Shown in pieces: positions 1-6,493 of a DNA stretch of 11,880 bases. The notes beneath the pieces are model-generated. The model did no database searches. It was not told the origin of the DNA and saw nothing but the letters and a program-made list of their open reading frames with translations. Source of the DNA: a bacterium (GTDB lineage: Bacteria > Margulisbacteria > Marinamargulisbacteria > SXXA01); the NCBI GenBank assembly GCA_010027915.1, contig RGUG01000019.1, positions 1 through 11,880 on the forward strand, written 5' to 3'. The position numbers and the translations under genes are program-made. Position 1 is the first letter of the stretch, and every line of letters begins with the position of its first letter.

Positions 1-634
1 TTAGACACCCAATGAACCGACGAGAAGGGGGCGTCAAGCAGACAGGGCAACCCGTAATGGGGAAAAAACGTATCGGTGACGGTCACAAGCCCCACTCCTG
101 ATACAGCACGCCGTTTTTGTATCATCCATCGGATCTCATCGGGCCCTATCAATGGGTCTTTCTATTCCGTGTCAAGTGGCCCTTCACCCGTGGGTTGTGC
201 TGACCCATGCCGTGGCACCTGTCACGCTGTGCCCCAACACCGCCCCCACTTAACCAAGATGGTGTCAATCGTAGACCCGACAGACTGCTGAGCCGTTACC
301 ACCATACGTGCTATTTTGTCTGGAGTGAACGGAGGGTTTGATCTCCACCCTCCATACGGGTCGAGCTTACCGATGACTGCGTCCAATTGATCCAAACAGA
401 AACGGCAACATTTTAAAACGGGACATCCGATCAACAACGGGGGATTTTTCAGGCTTGGGGCCCGGCTTTTTAACGGACACCATCATACGTATGGAGCCCC
501 AGGAACCTGTTCGTTTTATCAATGTTGTGGCCCAAGAAACAAACGCGATGGGCGACAGATAAGAGCCTATTTCTGCCCACAACATGGTTACAACACCACT
601 CAAACCAAACGAAGGATGTTTAAAAAACGAACGA
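1..634. other. Gene-poor region downstream of the tRNA pair
   Basis: No convincing gene is visible. The minus strand has two overlapping open frames. One at 222-437 would start with TTG and has a cysteine cluster (CPVLKCCRFC) near its N-terminus. Another runs out of the tRNA-Ala gene to 367 and is partly an artefact of the tRNA. Neither has a Shine-Dalgarno sequence or a recognisable family. I looked for 23S and 5S rRNA ends, tmRNA and RNase P signatures and saw none. That matters because a tRNA-Ile/tRNA-Ala pair is normally followed by 23S rRNA. The stretch holds one strong inverted repeat (331-353) and otherwise looks non-coding or decayed. Confidence 0.5.
331..353. repeat. Perfect 7-bp inverted repeat (hairpin)
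   Basis: GGAGGGT (331-337) and ACCCTCC (347-353) can pair around a 9-base loop. It lies about 280 bases downstream of the tRNA-Ala 3' end in the direction of tRNA transcription. No T run follows on the minus strand, so it is not a standard intrinsic terminator. It could be an RNA processing or 3'-end stabilising structure, or chance. Confidence 0.45.
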
Positions 635-710
635 TGGTGGAGGTGAACGGATTTGAACCGATGGCCTTCTGCGTGCAAGGCAGACGCTCTACCAACTGAG
701 CTACACCCCC
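635..710 (-). tRNA. tRNA-Ala (anticodon TGC)
   Basis: The 76-base minus-strand sequence folds as a normal tRNA. The acceptor GGGGGTG pairs with CACCTCC (one G-U), the D-arm is GCTCAGTTGGTAGAGC, and the anticodon loop is CTTGCAC. The T-arm contains GGTTCAAATCC, and an A discriminator with encoded CCA ends at 635. TGC reads GCN alanine codons. It lies 18 bases after tRNA-Ile(GAT), the order usual inside a 16S-23S spacer, but no rRNA is adjacent here. A T6 stretch occurs about 10 bases downstream (RNA sense), without a clear extra stem. Confidence 0.97.
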
Positions 711-728
711 GCACTGTGCGGACTTGGA

Positions 729-805
<77 letters not shown>

Positions 806-825
806 TCTTTCCAAGGCCTCGCATC

Positions 826-1554
826 TTACCTGTTGGGGGGTGTGTTTGGCAAGAACCCAGCATGGGCCATCCATCCGGTTAGCAGGGCCATCGCCACCAA
901 TCCGGCCCGTTCAACCCGCAAGACAGTGGGTCCCAATGACAAGATGGTATAGCCACAGGCATGGGCCATCTTGACTTCGTCTTCGTCAAATCCCCCTTCC
1001 GGTCCGATTAACAACGTGAGGTGTTGGGGGCGGTGGGAGGGGCCAGATAACATCGGATGGGCCGATTCCCAGCAGATGTATTGGGTGTCGGAATAGGGGG
1101 TGTCCAAAGCGGTTTTGAGTGGTTGAACCGGCTGAATGATGGGTATGTGGGGGAGTTGGGCTTGCATGGCGGCCGATTCGGCGATGCGTTGCCACCGTTC
1201 GATTTTATTCCCTCCCCCGTCTGACACGCATCGCTTGGTGAGGACGGGAATCACCGTGTGAACCCCTAATTCACCCAATCCCCTGATGATCTCGCCCATT
1301 TTATCCCCTTTGGGAAGGGCTTGAAGGATGGTCCAGCGGACCATTGGGTGGTGGGTGGGGGTTTTGGTTATGGCTGTGACCCCTAGCCGGTTCGGAGACA
1401 AAAGGCTGCTAATGATTCCCTTGTACCCCTGTCCATCGTGCACCCATTCGATGGGGTCCAGGGGTCGCAGGCGTCGCACCGTTACCAGGTGATGGTACAC
1501 CGAAGGGTCTAAGTGTAACGCTGATCCCTCAACGGACAGCGGAAACACCCTCAT
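826..1554 (-). CDS. rsmE: 16S rRNA (uracil-1498-N3)-methyltransferase RsmE
   Basis: RsmE uses S-adenosylmethionine to methylate U1498 of 16S rRNA in the assembled small subunit; it is a SPOUT (trefoil-knot) enzyme. The 242-residue protein opens with MRVFPL. It has the family's ALPKGDKMGEIIRGLGELGV segment (residues 79-98) and the knot motif LLIGPEGGF (181-189), then LGPTVLRVERA (207-217). That last motif is usually LGxRILRxETA, so Thr is replaced by Arg. The EAAEQSxR-like stretch is also altered, to SAAMQAQLP (127-135). I chose the ATG at 1554 because it overlaps the pstS stop (ATGA) and matches family starts; a longer frame runs to 1677 inside pstS. tRNA-Ile follows 20 bases after the stop. 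Confidence 0.9.
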   Translation of the reverse strand: MRVFPLSVEGSALHLDPSVYHHLVTVRRLRPLDPIEWVHDGQGYKGIISSLLSPNRLGVTAITKTPTHHPMVRWTILQALPKGDKMGEIIRGLGELGVHTVIPVLTKRCVSDGGGNKIERWQRIAESAAMQAQLPHIPIIQPVQPLKTALDTPYSDTQYICWESAHPMLSGPSHRPQHLTLLIGPEGGFDEDEVKMAHACGYTILSLGPTVLRVERAGLVAMALLTGWMAHAGFLPNTPPNR

Positions 1555-2582
1555 TGAATGGGCCGTCCTTGGTAGGTGATGCGGGCAATACGGGCCAACA
1601 CGGCTTGGGTCATGTCGGGTGGCAAACTGGCATACCCCAATCGTTGGGTGTAGATCGGGGCATTGGTGACGGTCCATTTGAGCAGTCGGACCAATTCTTG
1701 GGCTTGTTCTAATGATCGCTGCGTGTCATGTTGTTCTTGATATACCAGTAACCAGGTAAAGGTACTAATGGGATACCCATTGGGTTGTGGGGTGTCAATC
1801 ATGGACAACCTAAAATCAGCCGGAAAAGTCTTGGGAATCGCCGCTGTGACCGATGCCAGGCTTGGCATAATGGCACGTCCCGATTTGTTTTGAATGGCAA
1901 TGACATGGAGGGTGGATTGTAGGGTGTACACCAGTTCTGTATACCCAATTGATCCTGGGATTTGTGACACCAAGGCGGCCACCCCTGGGTTGCCTTTCCC
2001 ACCCAATCCGATGGGCCAATTGACGGCTTTGCCAACCCCCACTTTTTGTTTCCAATCCCGTGAATGGGCCGCCAAAAAGGACACAAACCCATGGGTAGTA
2101 CCACTTCCGTCGGCACGGTGAATGACCGCAATGGGCCAATGGGGCAAGCGGATGGTGGGGTTGAGTTGTTGGATGCGTGGGTCATTCCATCGTGTAATGC
2201 GACCCAGATAAATGTTGGCCAGGGTGACCCCGTTTAATACCAAACGGGGACGATGGGGCAGATTGACCACCACCACCACGGCCCCCAAACACGTGGGGAT
2301 ATGCAACAGAGGGGATGAAAAAGTCTTGAGTTCTTTGTTGGATACATAGGCATCGGTGGCACCAAAGTCCACGGTTTTGGATCGGATTTGTTTGACCCCG
2401 CCACCGGACCCAATGGCTTGATAATTGACGGGGACCCCTGTCTCGGCGGTGTAGTCGCCAAACATGCTGGTATACAGCGGATACGGAAAGGTGGCACCCG
2501 CCCCAACCAATTGGGGACCTGCCCACAGGGTGTGGGTGATCAGTAAGAGGACCCCCAGGACAATGCCCATGTGCTGATACAT
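1551..2582 (-). CDS. pstS: Phosphate ABC transporter substrate-binding protein PstS
   Basis: This is the extracytoplasmic inorganic-phosphate receptor of the Pst high-affinity transporter. Of its 343 residues, about 1-21 are a hydrophobic export signal ending LWA, with no lipobox cysteine. The mature protein carries the family motifs in order: GAGATFPYPL (27-36), GSGGG (58-62), DFGATDA (72-78), LGRITRWNDPRI (126-137), RADGSGTT (156-163), GGKGNPGVA (194-202) and GSIGYTEL (210-217). These include the Ser, Asp, Arg and Thr contacts of phosphate. The start at 2582 sits 6 bases after an AAAGGAA Shine-Dalgarno sequence. pstC, pstA, pstB and phoU are absent from the neighbourhood, so it is an orphan here. 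It follows the unknown exported protein by 3 bases and overlaps rsmE by 4. Confidence 0.92.
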   Translation of the reverse strand: MYQHMGIVLGVLLLITHTLWAGPQLVGAGATFPYPLYTSMFGDYTAETGVPVNYQAIGSGGGVKQIRSKTVDFGATDAYVSNKELKTFSSPLLHIPTCLGAVVVVVNLPHRPRLVLNGVTLANIYLGRITRWNDPRIQQLNPTIRLPHWPIAVIHRADGSGTTHGFVSFLAAHSRDWKQKVGVGKAVNWPIGLGGKGNPGVAALVSQIPGSIGYTELVYTLQSTLHVIAIQNKSGRAIMPSLASVTAAIPKTFPADFRLSMIDTPQPNGYPISTFTWLLVYQEQHDTQRSLEQAQELVRLLKWTVTNAPIYTQRLGYASLPPDMTQAVLARIARITYQGRPIQ

Positions 2583-2585
2583 GTG

Positions 2586-3455
2586 TTATTCCTTTAATAA
2601 TCCCAATACGTTAAATCCGTCTTTTGTGAGCACCCAACCAGACCGACCATTGACATCCACCCGCAATCCCACACCATCGACCATCATGCCTTGAGGGGTT
2701 ATGACCGCTCGCCCAATTCCTTGCATGAGGGTGATCTGGGACGTAGGGGTGACCGTTAAAACGGCCGATACCGAACGCACTGTTGGTTTGAAATAAACGG
2801 TTAATTCCCCTTTTTGAGGACGATAGACCGGGGCTTCGACACGGCCAATAATGGGTTCAGAGGGCAAATAAAACCCCGTATCCCACTGAATGCGAACGGG
2901 TAAGGTCAGGTAAACTTGCCCGGTCCAATGTCGATAGTCCCATTCATCATTGGGTAGTGTGATGACGCCATGGGTGCCAAGGGGGGGTACCACAAACCGA
3001 TGGTTAAATTGTTGCACAATGGGGTCTAGATACACCCATTTTCTTTGAATGAACCCTTCTTGTTTGGTGCGAAGGGCCAATAAATCCAGGGTGGATTTGG
3101 ATGTGGGATGGGTATGATGGGTGACCATAATGGCAACCCCCGAACCGGTTTTGCCCAAGACGGGAACCGCTTGGACCTCGTTTGAATAGGTGTCGTCGCA
3201 GAATGCATGAAAGGGGACATCGGGTTTTTTGATGTATAACACCCGTCCGAATGTGTCACTGATTTTAATGGCGTAGGTGGCTTTTTTTTGGGTTAATGTG
3301 TTGGTTGCCACGCGGCGTTGGACCACCAACTCCGTGCCATTCACCTGGATGGTGTGCTGATATTGTCGGACATCAAACCGTACCAATGCCCCCACGGATG
3401 AGGCCCCCCCTAACAAGAGGATTACGATAGGGATGACACGGTGCCACGCAACCAT
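2586..3455 (-). CDS. Unknown exported protein with a possible SH3-like C-terminus
   Basis: I do not recognise a family for this 289-residue protein. Residues 1-23 look like a cleavable signal peptide: a short basic start (MVAWHR), a hydrophobic core (VIPIVILLLGG), then a small-residue end (SSVGA). The remainder is rich in beta-strand-type sequence, with two cysteines at most and no catalytic motif I can name. The last 50 residues (GIGRAVITP to GWVLTKDGFNVLGL) resemble a bacterial SH3-like wall- or ligand-binding module, but this is shape resemblance only. Its start overlaps the yqeG stop by 34 bases, so translation is probably coupled. pstS follows after 3 bases, and both products are exported, so a shared extracytoplasmic role is possible. 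The start at 3455 is chosen because it gives the full signal peptide. Confidence 0.75.
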   Translation of the reverse strand: MVAWHRVIPIVILLLGGASSVGALVRFDVRQYQHTIQVNGTELVVQRRVATNTLTQKKATYAIKISDTFGRVLYIKKPDVPFHAFCDDTYSNEVQAVPVLGKTGSGVAIMVTHHTHPTSKSTLDLLALRTKQEGFIQRKWVYLDPIVQQFNHRFVVPPLGTHGVITLPNDEWDYRHWTGQVYLTLPVRIQWDTGFYLPSEPIIGRVEAPVYRPQKGELTVYFKPTVRSVSAVLTVTPTSQITLMQGIGRAVITPQGMMVDGVGLRVDVNGRSGWVLTKDGFNVLGLLKE

Positions 3456-3949
3456 GATTCAAACTCTTTCTGAATGCTTTTAAGGATGGATAATTGGGGG
3501 TCGAGGGGTTGGACCAACACGCTGTATGCACGCACCCAATTGGCCACCAGGATATCGGTGATCAATTGATCCCCTACCAAGACACTGGATTTGAGTCCGA
3601 TCCCCTCTTTTTTGGCATAGTGTCGCAAGGCCCCTGCAAAGGGTTTATAGGCACGATACAGGCCCTTAATGCCCAATTGCTTCGCCGCCCGTTCTACCCG
3701 ATAGGCATCCCCATTGTTGGATACAATATGGACCGAAAACCCAATGGCTTGGGCTTTGTTGACCCAATTGAGGCATCTTAAGCTGATGTCACGGTGACGG
3801 GGAGATAAAATGGTGTTATCCAGATCCAATAACAACTGGTCATATCCCCGATCATACAACAGATGCAAGGGGATATCTTCGATCTGCTCACAACACAATG
3901 AGGGGGTGAGCAATTGTTTGATGAGTTGTCGTTGTTCAGGGTAAATCAT
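3422..3949 (-). CDS. yqeG: YqeG-family HAD (subfamily IIIA) phosphatase
   Basis: YqeG proteins are small haloacid-dehalogenase-type phosphatases found next to ribosome-assembly or metabolic genes; the substrate is generally unknown. The 175-residue protein shows all HAD motifs: LLLDLDNTIL with nucleophile Asp42 and Asp44, IVSNN (75-79), the lysine of AYKPF (Lys102), and LVGDQLITD (124-132). I favour the ATG at 3949 because it overlaps the hisG stop as ATGA. A start at 3973, eight residues longer, is possible and would begin just before a C10 tract. Neither has a clear Shine-Dalgarno sequence, which also suggests coupling to hisG. One extra C in the tract would put hisG into this frame. Confidence 0.88.
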   Translation of the reverse strand: MIYPEQRQLIKQLLTPSLCCEQIEDIPLHLLYDRGYDQLLLDLDNTILSPRHRDISLRCLNWVNKAQAIGFSVHIVSNNGDAYRVERAAKQLGIKGLYRAYKPFAGALRHYAKKEGIGLKSSVLVGDQLITDILVANWVRAYSVLVQPLDPQLSILKSIQKEFESWLRGTVSSLS

Positions 3950-4590
3950 GGGGTGATGGCGGGGGGGGGGCATAGTGGTGCAAGTAGGCCAATCAACGTG
4001 CGAATGGCGGCATCTTTTAATCGAAATTGGGTGGGATTGGCAATTAAAAAGGCCGTTGAATGGTAAATGGTTTCCATGATGGAAAGGCCATTTTCGGCCA
4101 ATGTGTTGCCGGTGGCGGTTAAGTCGGAAATGACGTCAGATAACCCCGTGAGGGGGGCCAATTCAATGGCCCCATACAACTTGATTAACTGCGCTTTAAT
4201 CCCTTGTTCTCGACAATAATGGGCGGTGGCTTGAGGGTATTTGGTGGCGATTTTAATGCCGTGAAACAGACGGGGAATGGCCCGATTCATGGGCGAGGCA
4301 ATCACCAGTCGACACGCTCCTAACCCCATATTAAGTAATCGTAAGACGGATACTTCATGCTCTAACAATACATCATGGCCCACAATGCCCACGTCAGCGG
4401 CCCCCATGGCCACATAAACGGGGACATCCCATGGCCTGACTTGTAACAACCGATAGTGCCCCGATTGATCTTCGATAAACAATCGCCGGGATGACAATTC
4501 TGTGGTGTCGAACTGAATATGGGCACGTGCCATGATGGGGATGGTCTGATCCAGAAGGTACCCTTTGGCAACGGCAATGGTCACGGTCAT
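3946..4590 (-). CDS. hisG: ATP phosphoribosyltransferase catalytic subunit, short form (HisG-S)
   Basis: This enzyme condenses ATP with PRPP, the first step of histidine biosynthesis. The 214-residue length is that of the short form, which lacks the C-terminal histidine-binding domain and needs HisZ. Visible motifs are VAKGYLLDQTIPIM (7-20), RPWDVPVYVAMGAADVGIVG (52-71), and the PRPP loop DLTATGNTLAENGL (156-169). The ATG at 4590 overlaps the hisZ stop by 4 bases, so the two subunits of the hetero-octamer are translationally coupled. The C-terminus (CPPPAITP) is encoded by a C10 tract and may be variable. No other his genes are in the window. Confidence 0.95.
   Translation of the reverse strand: MTVTIAVAKGYLLDQTIPIMARAHIQFDTTELSSRRLFIEDQSGHYRLLQVRPWDVPVYVAMGAADVGIVGHDVLLEHEVSVLRLLNMGLGACRLVIASPMNRAIPRLFHGIKIATKYPQATAHYCREQGIKAQLIKLYGAIELAPLTGLSDVISDLTATGNTLAENGLSIMETIYHSTAFLIANPTQFRLKDAAIRTLIGLLAPLCPPPAITP
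3961..3970. repeat. G10/C10 homopolymer at the hisG-yqeG junction
   Basis: Ten consecutive G on the plus strand are C10 in the mRNA sense. They encode the last Cys-Pro-Pro-Pro of HisG and lie just after the alternative yqeG ATG at 3973. Adding one base makes hisG read into yqeG in frame. Losing one makes hisG stop a few codons after its normal end. Such tracts slip during replication and transcription and are also common sites of sequencing error. Confidence 0.9.
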
Positions 4591-5423
4591 GGCTGTTCGA
4601 TCATTTCATTTAGGTGGATGGCAAACCCAACCGCAGGACAGGCCAATCCAAACCGTGACATCAACCCGTCGTATCGACCGCCGGTGGCAATGGGGGAACG
4701 AAAGCCAGGGGCCATGACCGAAAAAACAAACCCGGTGTAATATGACAATGTGGGGACCAATCCGGTAAAAATGGACACATTGGGTGCCCACTTCGATGCT
4801 TGCACCTGGGTCAATAACGCACCCAATTCAGGAATGGGGGCGGCCAATGCCATGCCACCTCGCTGGGGCAAGGTACCCAATGACACATAATCACCTTGTA
4901 ACAGGGCCTGTTTGTCTTGGTCGGAATAGGGTGATAAAAAGTCAACATGCCCAATGTCAACGGCCAATTGGGTCAAACCAATGCGATGGAGTTGAGACAG
5001 GCACAAGTGAAGGATGTCCCAATCGGCGGTCCGATCGTCAGGGCCAATCCACTCACATCCCGCCTGAAATTGCTCGATGGCATCCCAGTCGTTTGAGGGG
5101 TGCCTAAAAATAGGGGCCATATAATATAGTTTGAGGGGTAATTGGTCACGCAGTCGGGTGGCCACCATTCGGGCGATGGGGGTGGTATGATCGGGTCGTA
5201 AAATGCGGGGGGTATGTCCTTGGTGATGAATATAGATCAGTGACGATCGTAAGGAGTCATCCAATCCGGGACTTAGTGAGTGCAACTCATCAATGACGGG
5301 GTTTCGTACGGCGTGAAACCCGTGGTCTTCAAATCCCTGGCTCAAGGTTTGGGTGATGAGATGGTGGCGTTGGGCTTCTTGAGGGGTCCATTCATAGACC
5401 CCGACCGGTGAAAATGACATCAT
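4587..5423 (-). CDS. hisZ: ATP phosphoribosyltransferase regulatory subunit HisZ
   Basis: HisZ is a histidyl-tRNA-synthetase paralogue that lacks aminoacylation activity; it activates short HisG and confers histidine feedback inhibition. The class II synthetase signatures are present: LRPDHTTPIARMVATRL (75-91), a degraded motif 2 (QFQAGCEWIG, 118-127), YYTGFVFSVMAPG (228-240) and GGRYDGL (248-254), with PAVGFAIHLNEM near the end. At 278 residues it is short compared with HisZ proteins of more than 300 residues (about 390 in Bacillus). It ends right after the catalytic-core-like domain and has no C-terminal extension. The first of two adjacent ATG codons is annotated (5423; the other is 5420). 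Shine-Dalgarno pairing is poor. A 12-bp palindrome lies 7 bases upstream. It is the first gene of the run. Confidence 0.9.
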   Translation of the reverse strand: MMSFSPVGVYEWTPQEAQRHHLITQTLSQGFEDHGFHAVRNPVIDELHSLSPGLDDSLRSSLIYIHHQGHTPRILRPDHTTPIARMVATRLRDQLPLKLYYMAPIFRHPSNDWDAIEQFQAGCEWIGPDDRTADWDILHLCLSQLHRIGLTQLAVDIGHVDFLSPYSDQDKQALLQGDYVSLGTLPQRGGMALAAPIPELGALLTQVQASKWAPNVSIFTGLVPTLSYYTGFVFSVMAPGFRSPIATGGRYDGLMSRFGLACPAVGFAIHLNEMIEQP

Positions 5424-5429
5424 GCCGGT

Positions 5430-5441
5430 ATTCTATAGAAT
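5430..5441. promoter_or_regulatory. 12-bp perfect palindrome just upstream of hisZ
   Basis: ATTCTATAGAAT is its own reverse complement and ends 6 bases before the hisZ ATG on the minus strand. It contains TATAGA, which could serve as a -10 element, although the short leader and missing -35 argue against it. As a palindrome over the translation start region it could be an operator site for the hisZ-hisG run. Function is inferred only from position. Confidence 0.35.
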
Positions 5442-5556
5442 GGACCGTGTTTTGGGTATTGTTTTTTTATCCACGGGGTCTTGTTGGGTGTGTGCGTGAG
5501 TCGGGTCCTTGGTTTTGATGACGTCCCGGATACCATTAGGTGTGTCTGAGGCGTGG

Positions 5557-5573
5557 CTAGGGGGTGTCCCTAG
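5557..5573. repeat. 6-bp perfect hairpin (CTAGGG / CCCTAG)
   Basis: CTAGGG and CCCTAG can pair around a 5-base loop (GGTGT). It lies about 35 bases before the first copy of the long direct repeat. No T run follows on either strand, so it is not called a terminator. Confidence 0.4.
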
Positions 5574-5606
5574 ATGGGGGGCCATTATCACGGTGCTGTG
5601 GCGAGG

Positions 5607-5668
5607 TGATCGGCACACCTGATCCACGGATGCCCATTGGGTAAGATGGGATGAACCGCCAGAAGCCC
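5607..5668. repeat. Long direct repeat, copy 1 (62 bases)
   Basis: This runs from TGATCGGCACACC through AGAAGCCC. It matches copy 2 at 5756-5818 in every position except one missing T (CCACGG here, CCATCGG there). The two copies start 149 bases apart and the sequence between them is not repeated. It is non-coding as far as I can see, and the one-base difference is not codon-preserving. Confidence 0.92.
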
Positions 5669-5755
5669 GTGTTGTCTCATCGTATGACCATGTTAGCCTT
5701 GGGGGACGGGTTGGTGGCCCTCATTGTGTGATTCGAGTCGGATGGCGGGGGGTGC

Positions 5756-5818
5756 TGATCGGCACACCTGATCCATCGGATGCCCATTGGGTAAGATGGG
5801 ATGAACCGCCAGAAGCCC
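5756..5818. repeat. Long direct repeat, copy 2 (63 bases)
   Basis: Second copy of the 5607-5668 repeat, with one extra T near its 18th base. Its left edge can form a short hairpin with the flank (GTGC at 5752-5755, GCAC at 5762-5765). Such near-identity in non-coding DNA indicates a recent duplication, gene conversion, or a dispersed element kept by selection. Confidence 0.92.
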
Positions 5819-5843
5819 TGCCCCATGGCTGACGGGTGTGGCG

Positions 5844-5872
5844 TGTTCCCACGGTATGGCTTGTTCCCACGG
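5844..5872. repeat. Two 11-bp repeats at 18-base spacing
   Basis: TGTTCCCACGG occurs at 5844-5854 and again at 5862-5872, flanked by ACGGGTGTG-type sequence on both outer sides. The spacing of 18 bases is close to two helical turns, which would suit a dimeric DNA-binding protein. It may equally be a remnant of a local duplication. Confidence 0.5.
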
Positions 5873-6014
5873 GTGTGATGGCTCACATGCTGGGGGTGGC
5901 TCCCCTTGGCGGTGATACCCCCCAGGGGGCCTTGGGGACCCCTGATGGGTGCCAGTATCCGGGTGCTTGGTTGGCGGGTCCATGCTGAAGGGTAGGGGGA
6001 CTTCCTGGTTGATG

Positions 6015-6026
6015 CATCACGTGATG
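6015..6026. repeat. 12-bp perfect palindrome (CATCACGTGATG)
   Basis: The sequence is identical on both strands and centred on CACGTG. It lies 468 bases upstream of the DUF3050 gene and 592 bases upstream of hisZ. It could be a protein-binding site, but no neighbour or second copy in the window supports that. Confidence 0.4.
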
Positions 6027-6201
6027 GTCTACGCTTGGTTTGGTCGAGGAGCTGCTTGCAAATGGTGCTGTGTTTTGAGAGGGTCCCTTGCCTTTGCCAC
6101 TCATGCCCATCATGTCACGATCAATCTAAGTGTTCTTTTTATTTCCCATCTCCCTTCCCTGTGGCATGATCCGCTCATCATCGCGTTGGATGCCTTTCCC
6201 C

Positions 6202-6236
6202 ATCGATAGACTCCTATTCGATCCCTGGCTATCGAT
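6202..6236 (+). terminator. Weak terminator-like inverted repeat
   Basis: ATCGATAG (6202-6209) and CTATCGAT (6229-6236) are perfect complements separated by 19 bases and followed directly by TTTT on the plus strand. The stem is A/T-rich and the loop is long, so termination would be weak. There is no clear plus-strand gene upstream for it to end. It may instead be an operator pair for the DUF3050 gene. Confidence 0.25.
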
Positions 6237-6480
6237 TTTTATTGGTCACTTCGTACCATACACACAACGTGGTGATCAGTGGACGATGACATCGAAGTGT
6301 CTCGATGATGGGGTTGAGATGACCGCTTACGCCTTTTTTTATCCCGTGTCGCCTTTTGTTGATACTCGATCCATGATCATGATTGATCACCCCTTATTGT
6401 TGGATGGGCGTCATTGGGTTTGATTGCATGGGTTTTTCCCCTTGTGTTTTGCTTAGAAACCAGCGACGATAGGCCGTCTC

Positions 6481-6488
6481 TAAAGGAG
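6481..6488 (+). promoter_or_regulatory. Near-consensus Shine-Dalgarno sequence for the DUF3050 gene
   Basis: TAAAGGAGG, ending at 6489, lies 5-6 bases before the ATG at 6494. It is among the best ribosome binding sites in the window and fixes the start. Most of the minus-strand genes rely instead on overlap coupling. Confidence 0.85.
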
Positions 6489-6493
6489 GTTGT

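Larger units (their letters stand above)
5424..6493. other. 1.07-kb repeat-rich intergenic region between divergent genes
   Basis: This spacer separates hisZ (minus) from the DUF3050 gene (plus) and should contain both promoters. It holds a 62/63-base direct repeat, an 18-base-spaced short repeat, and at least four perfect palindromes or hairpins (listed separately). It also has dense C/G runs around 5905-5940. Short open frames exist on both strands but are proline- and histidine-rich or lack Shine-Dalgarno sequences. The best is 6130-6423 (+), 97 codons from GTG, ending 70 bases before the DUF3050 start, with no recognised family. No T-box, riboswitch, SRP, RNase P or tmRNA signature was seen. 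Confidence 0.6.

Noticed and set aside
367..714. 115-codon minus-strand frame starting MRGCSSVGRASALHAEGHRF
   Set aside because: Its first part is a translation of the tRNA-Ala gene, a well-known false ORF pattern, and the remainder has no family or ribosome binding site.
1799..2526. Several open frames overlapping pstS on both strands
   Set aside because: All lie within the well-supported pstS frame and have low-complexity, Trp- and Pro-rich translations.
5423..5700. T-box or histidine leader upstream of hisZ
   Set aside because: No TGGNACCGCG-type T-box, histidine codon run or terminator pair was visible on the minus strand.
5607..5818. CRISPR array
   Set aside because: There are only two copies, the repeat unit is 62 bases, the gap is 87 bases, and no cas gene is present.
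5693..6113. Proline-, serine- and histidine-rich minus-strand frames in the spacer
   Set aside because: They overlap one another and the direct repeat, lack Shine-Dalgarno sequences, and their composition reflects C/G runs rather than a protein.
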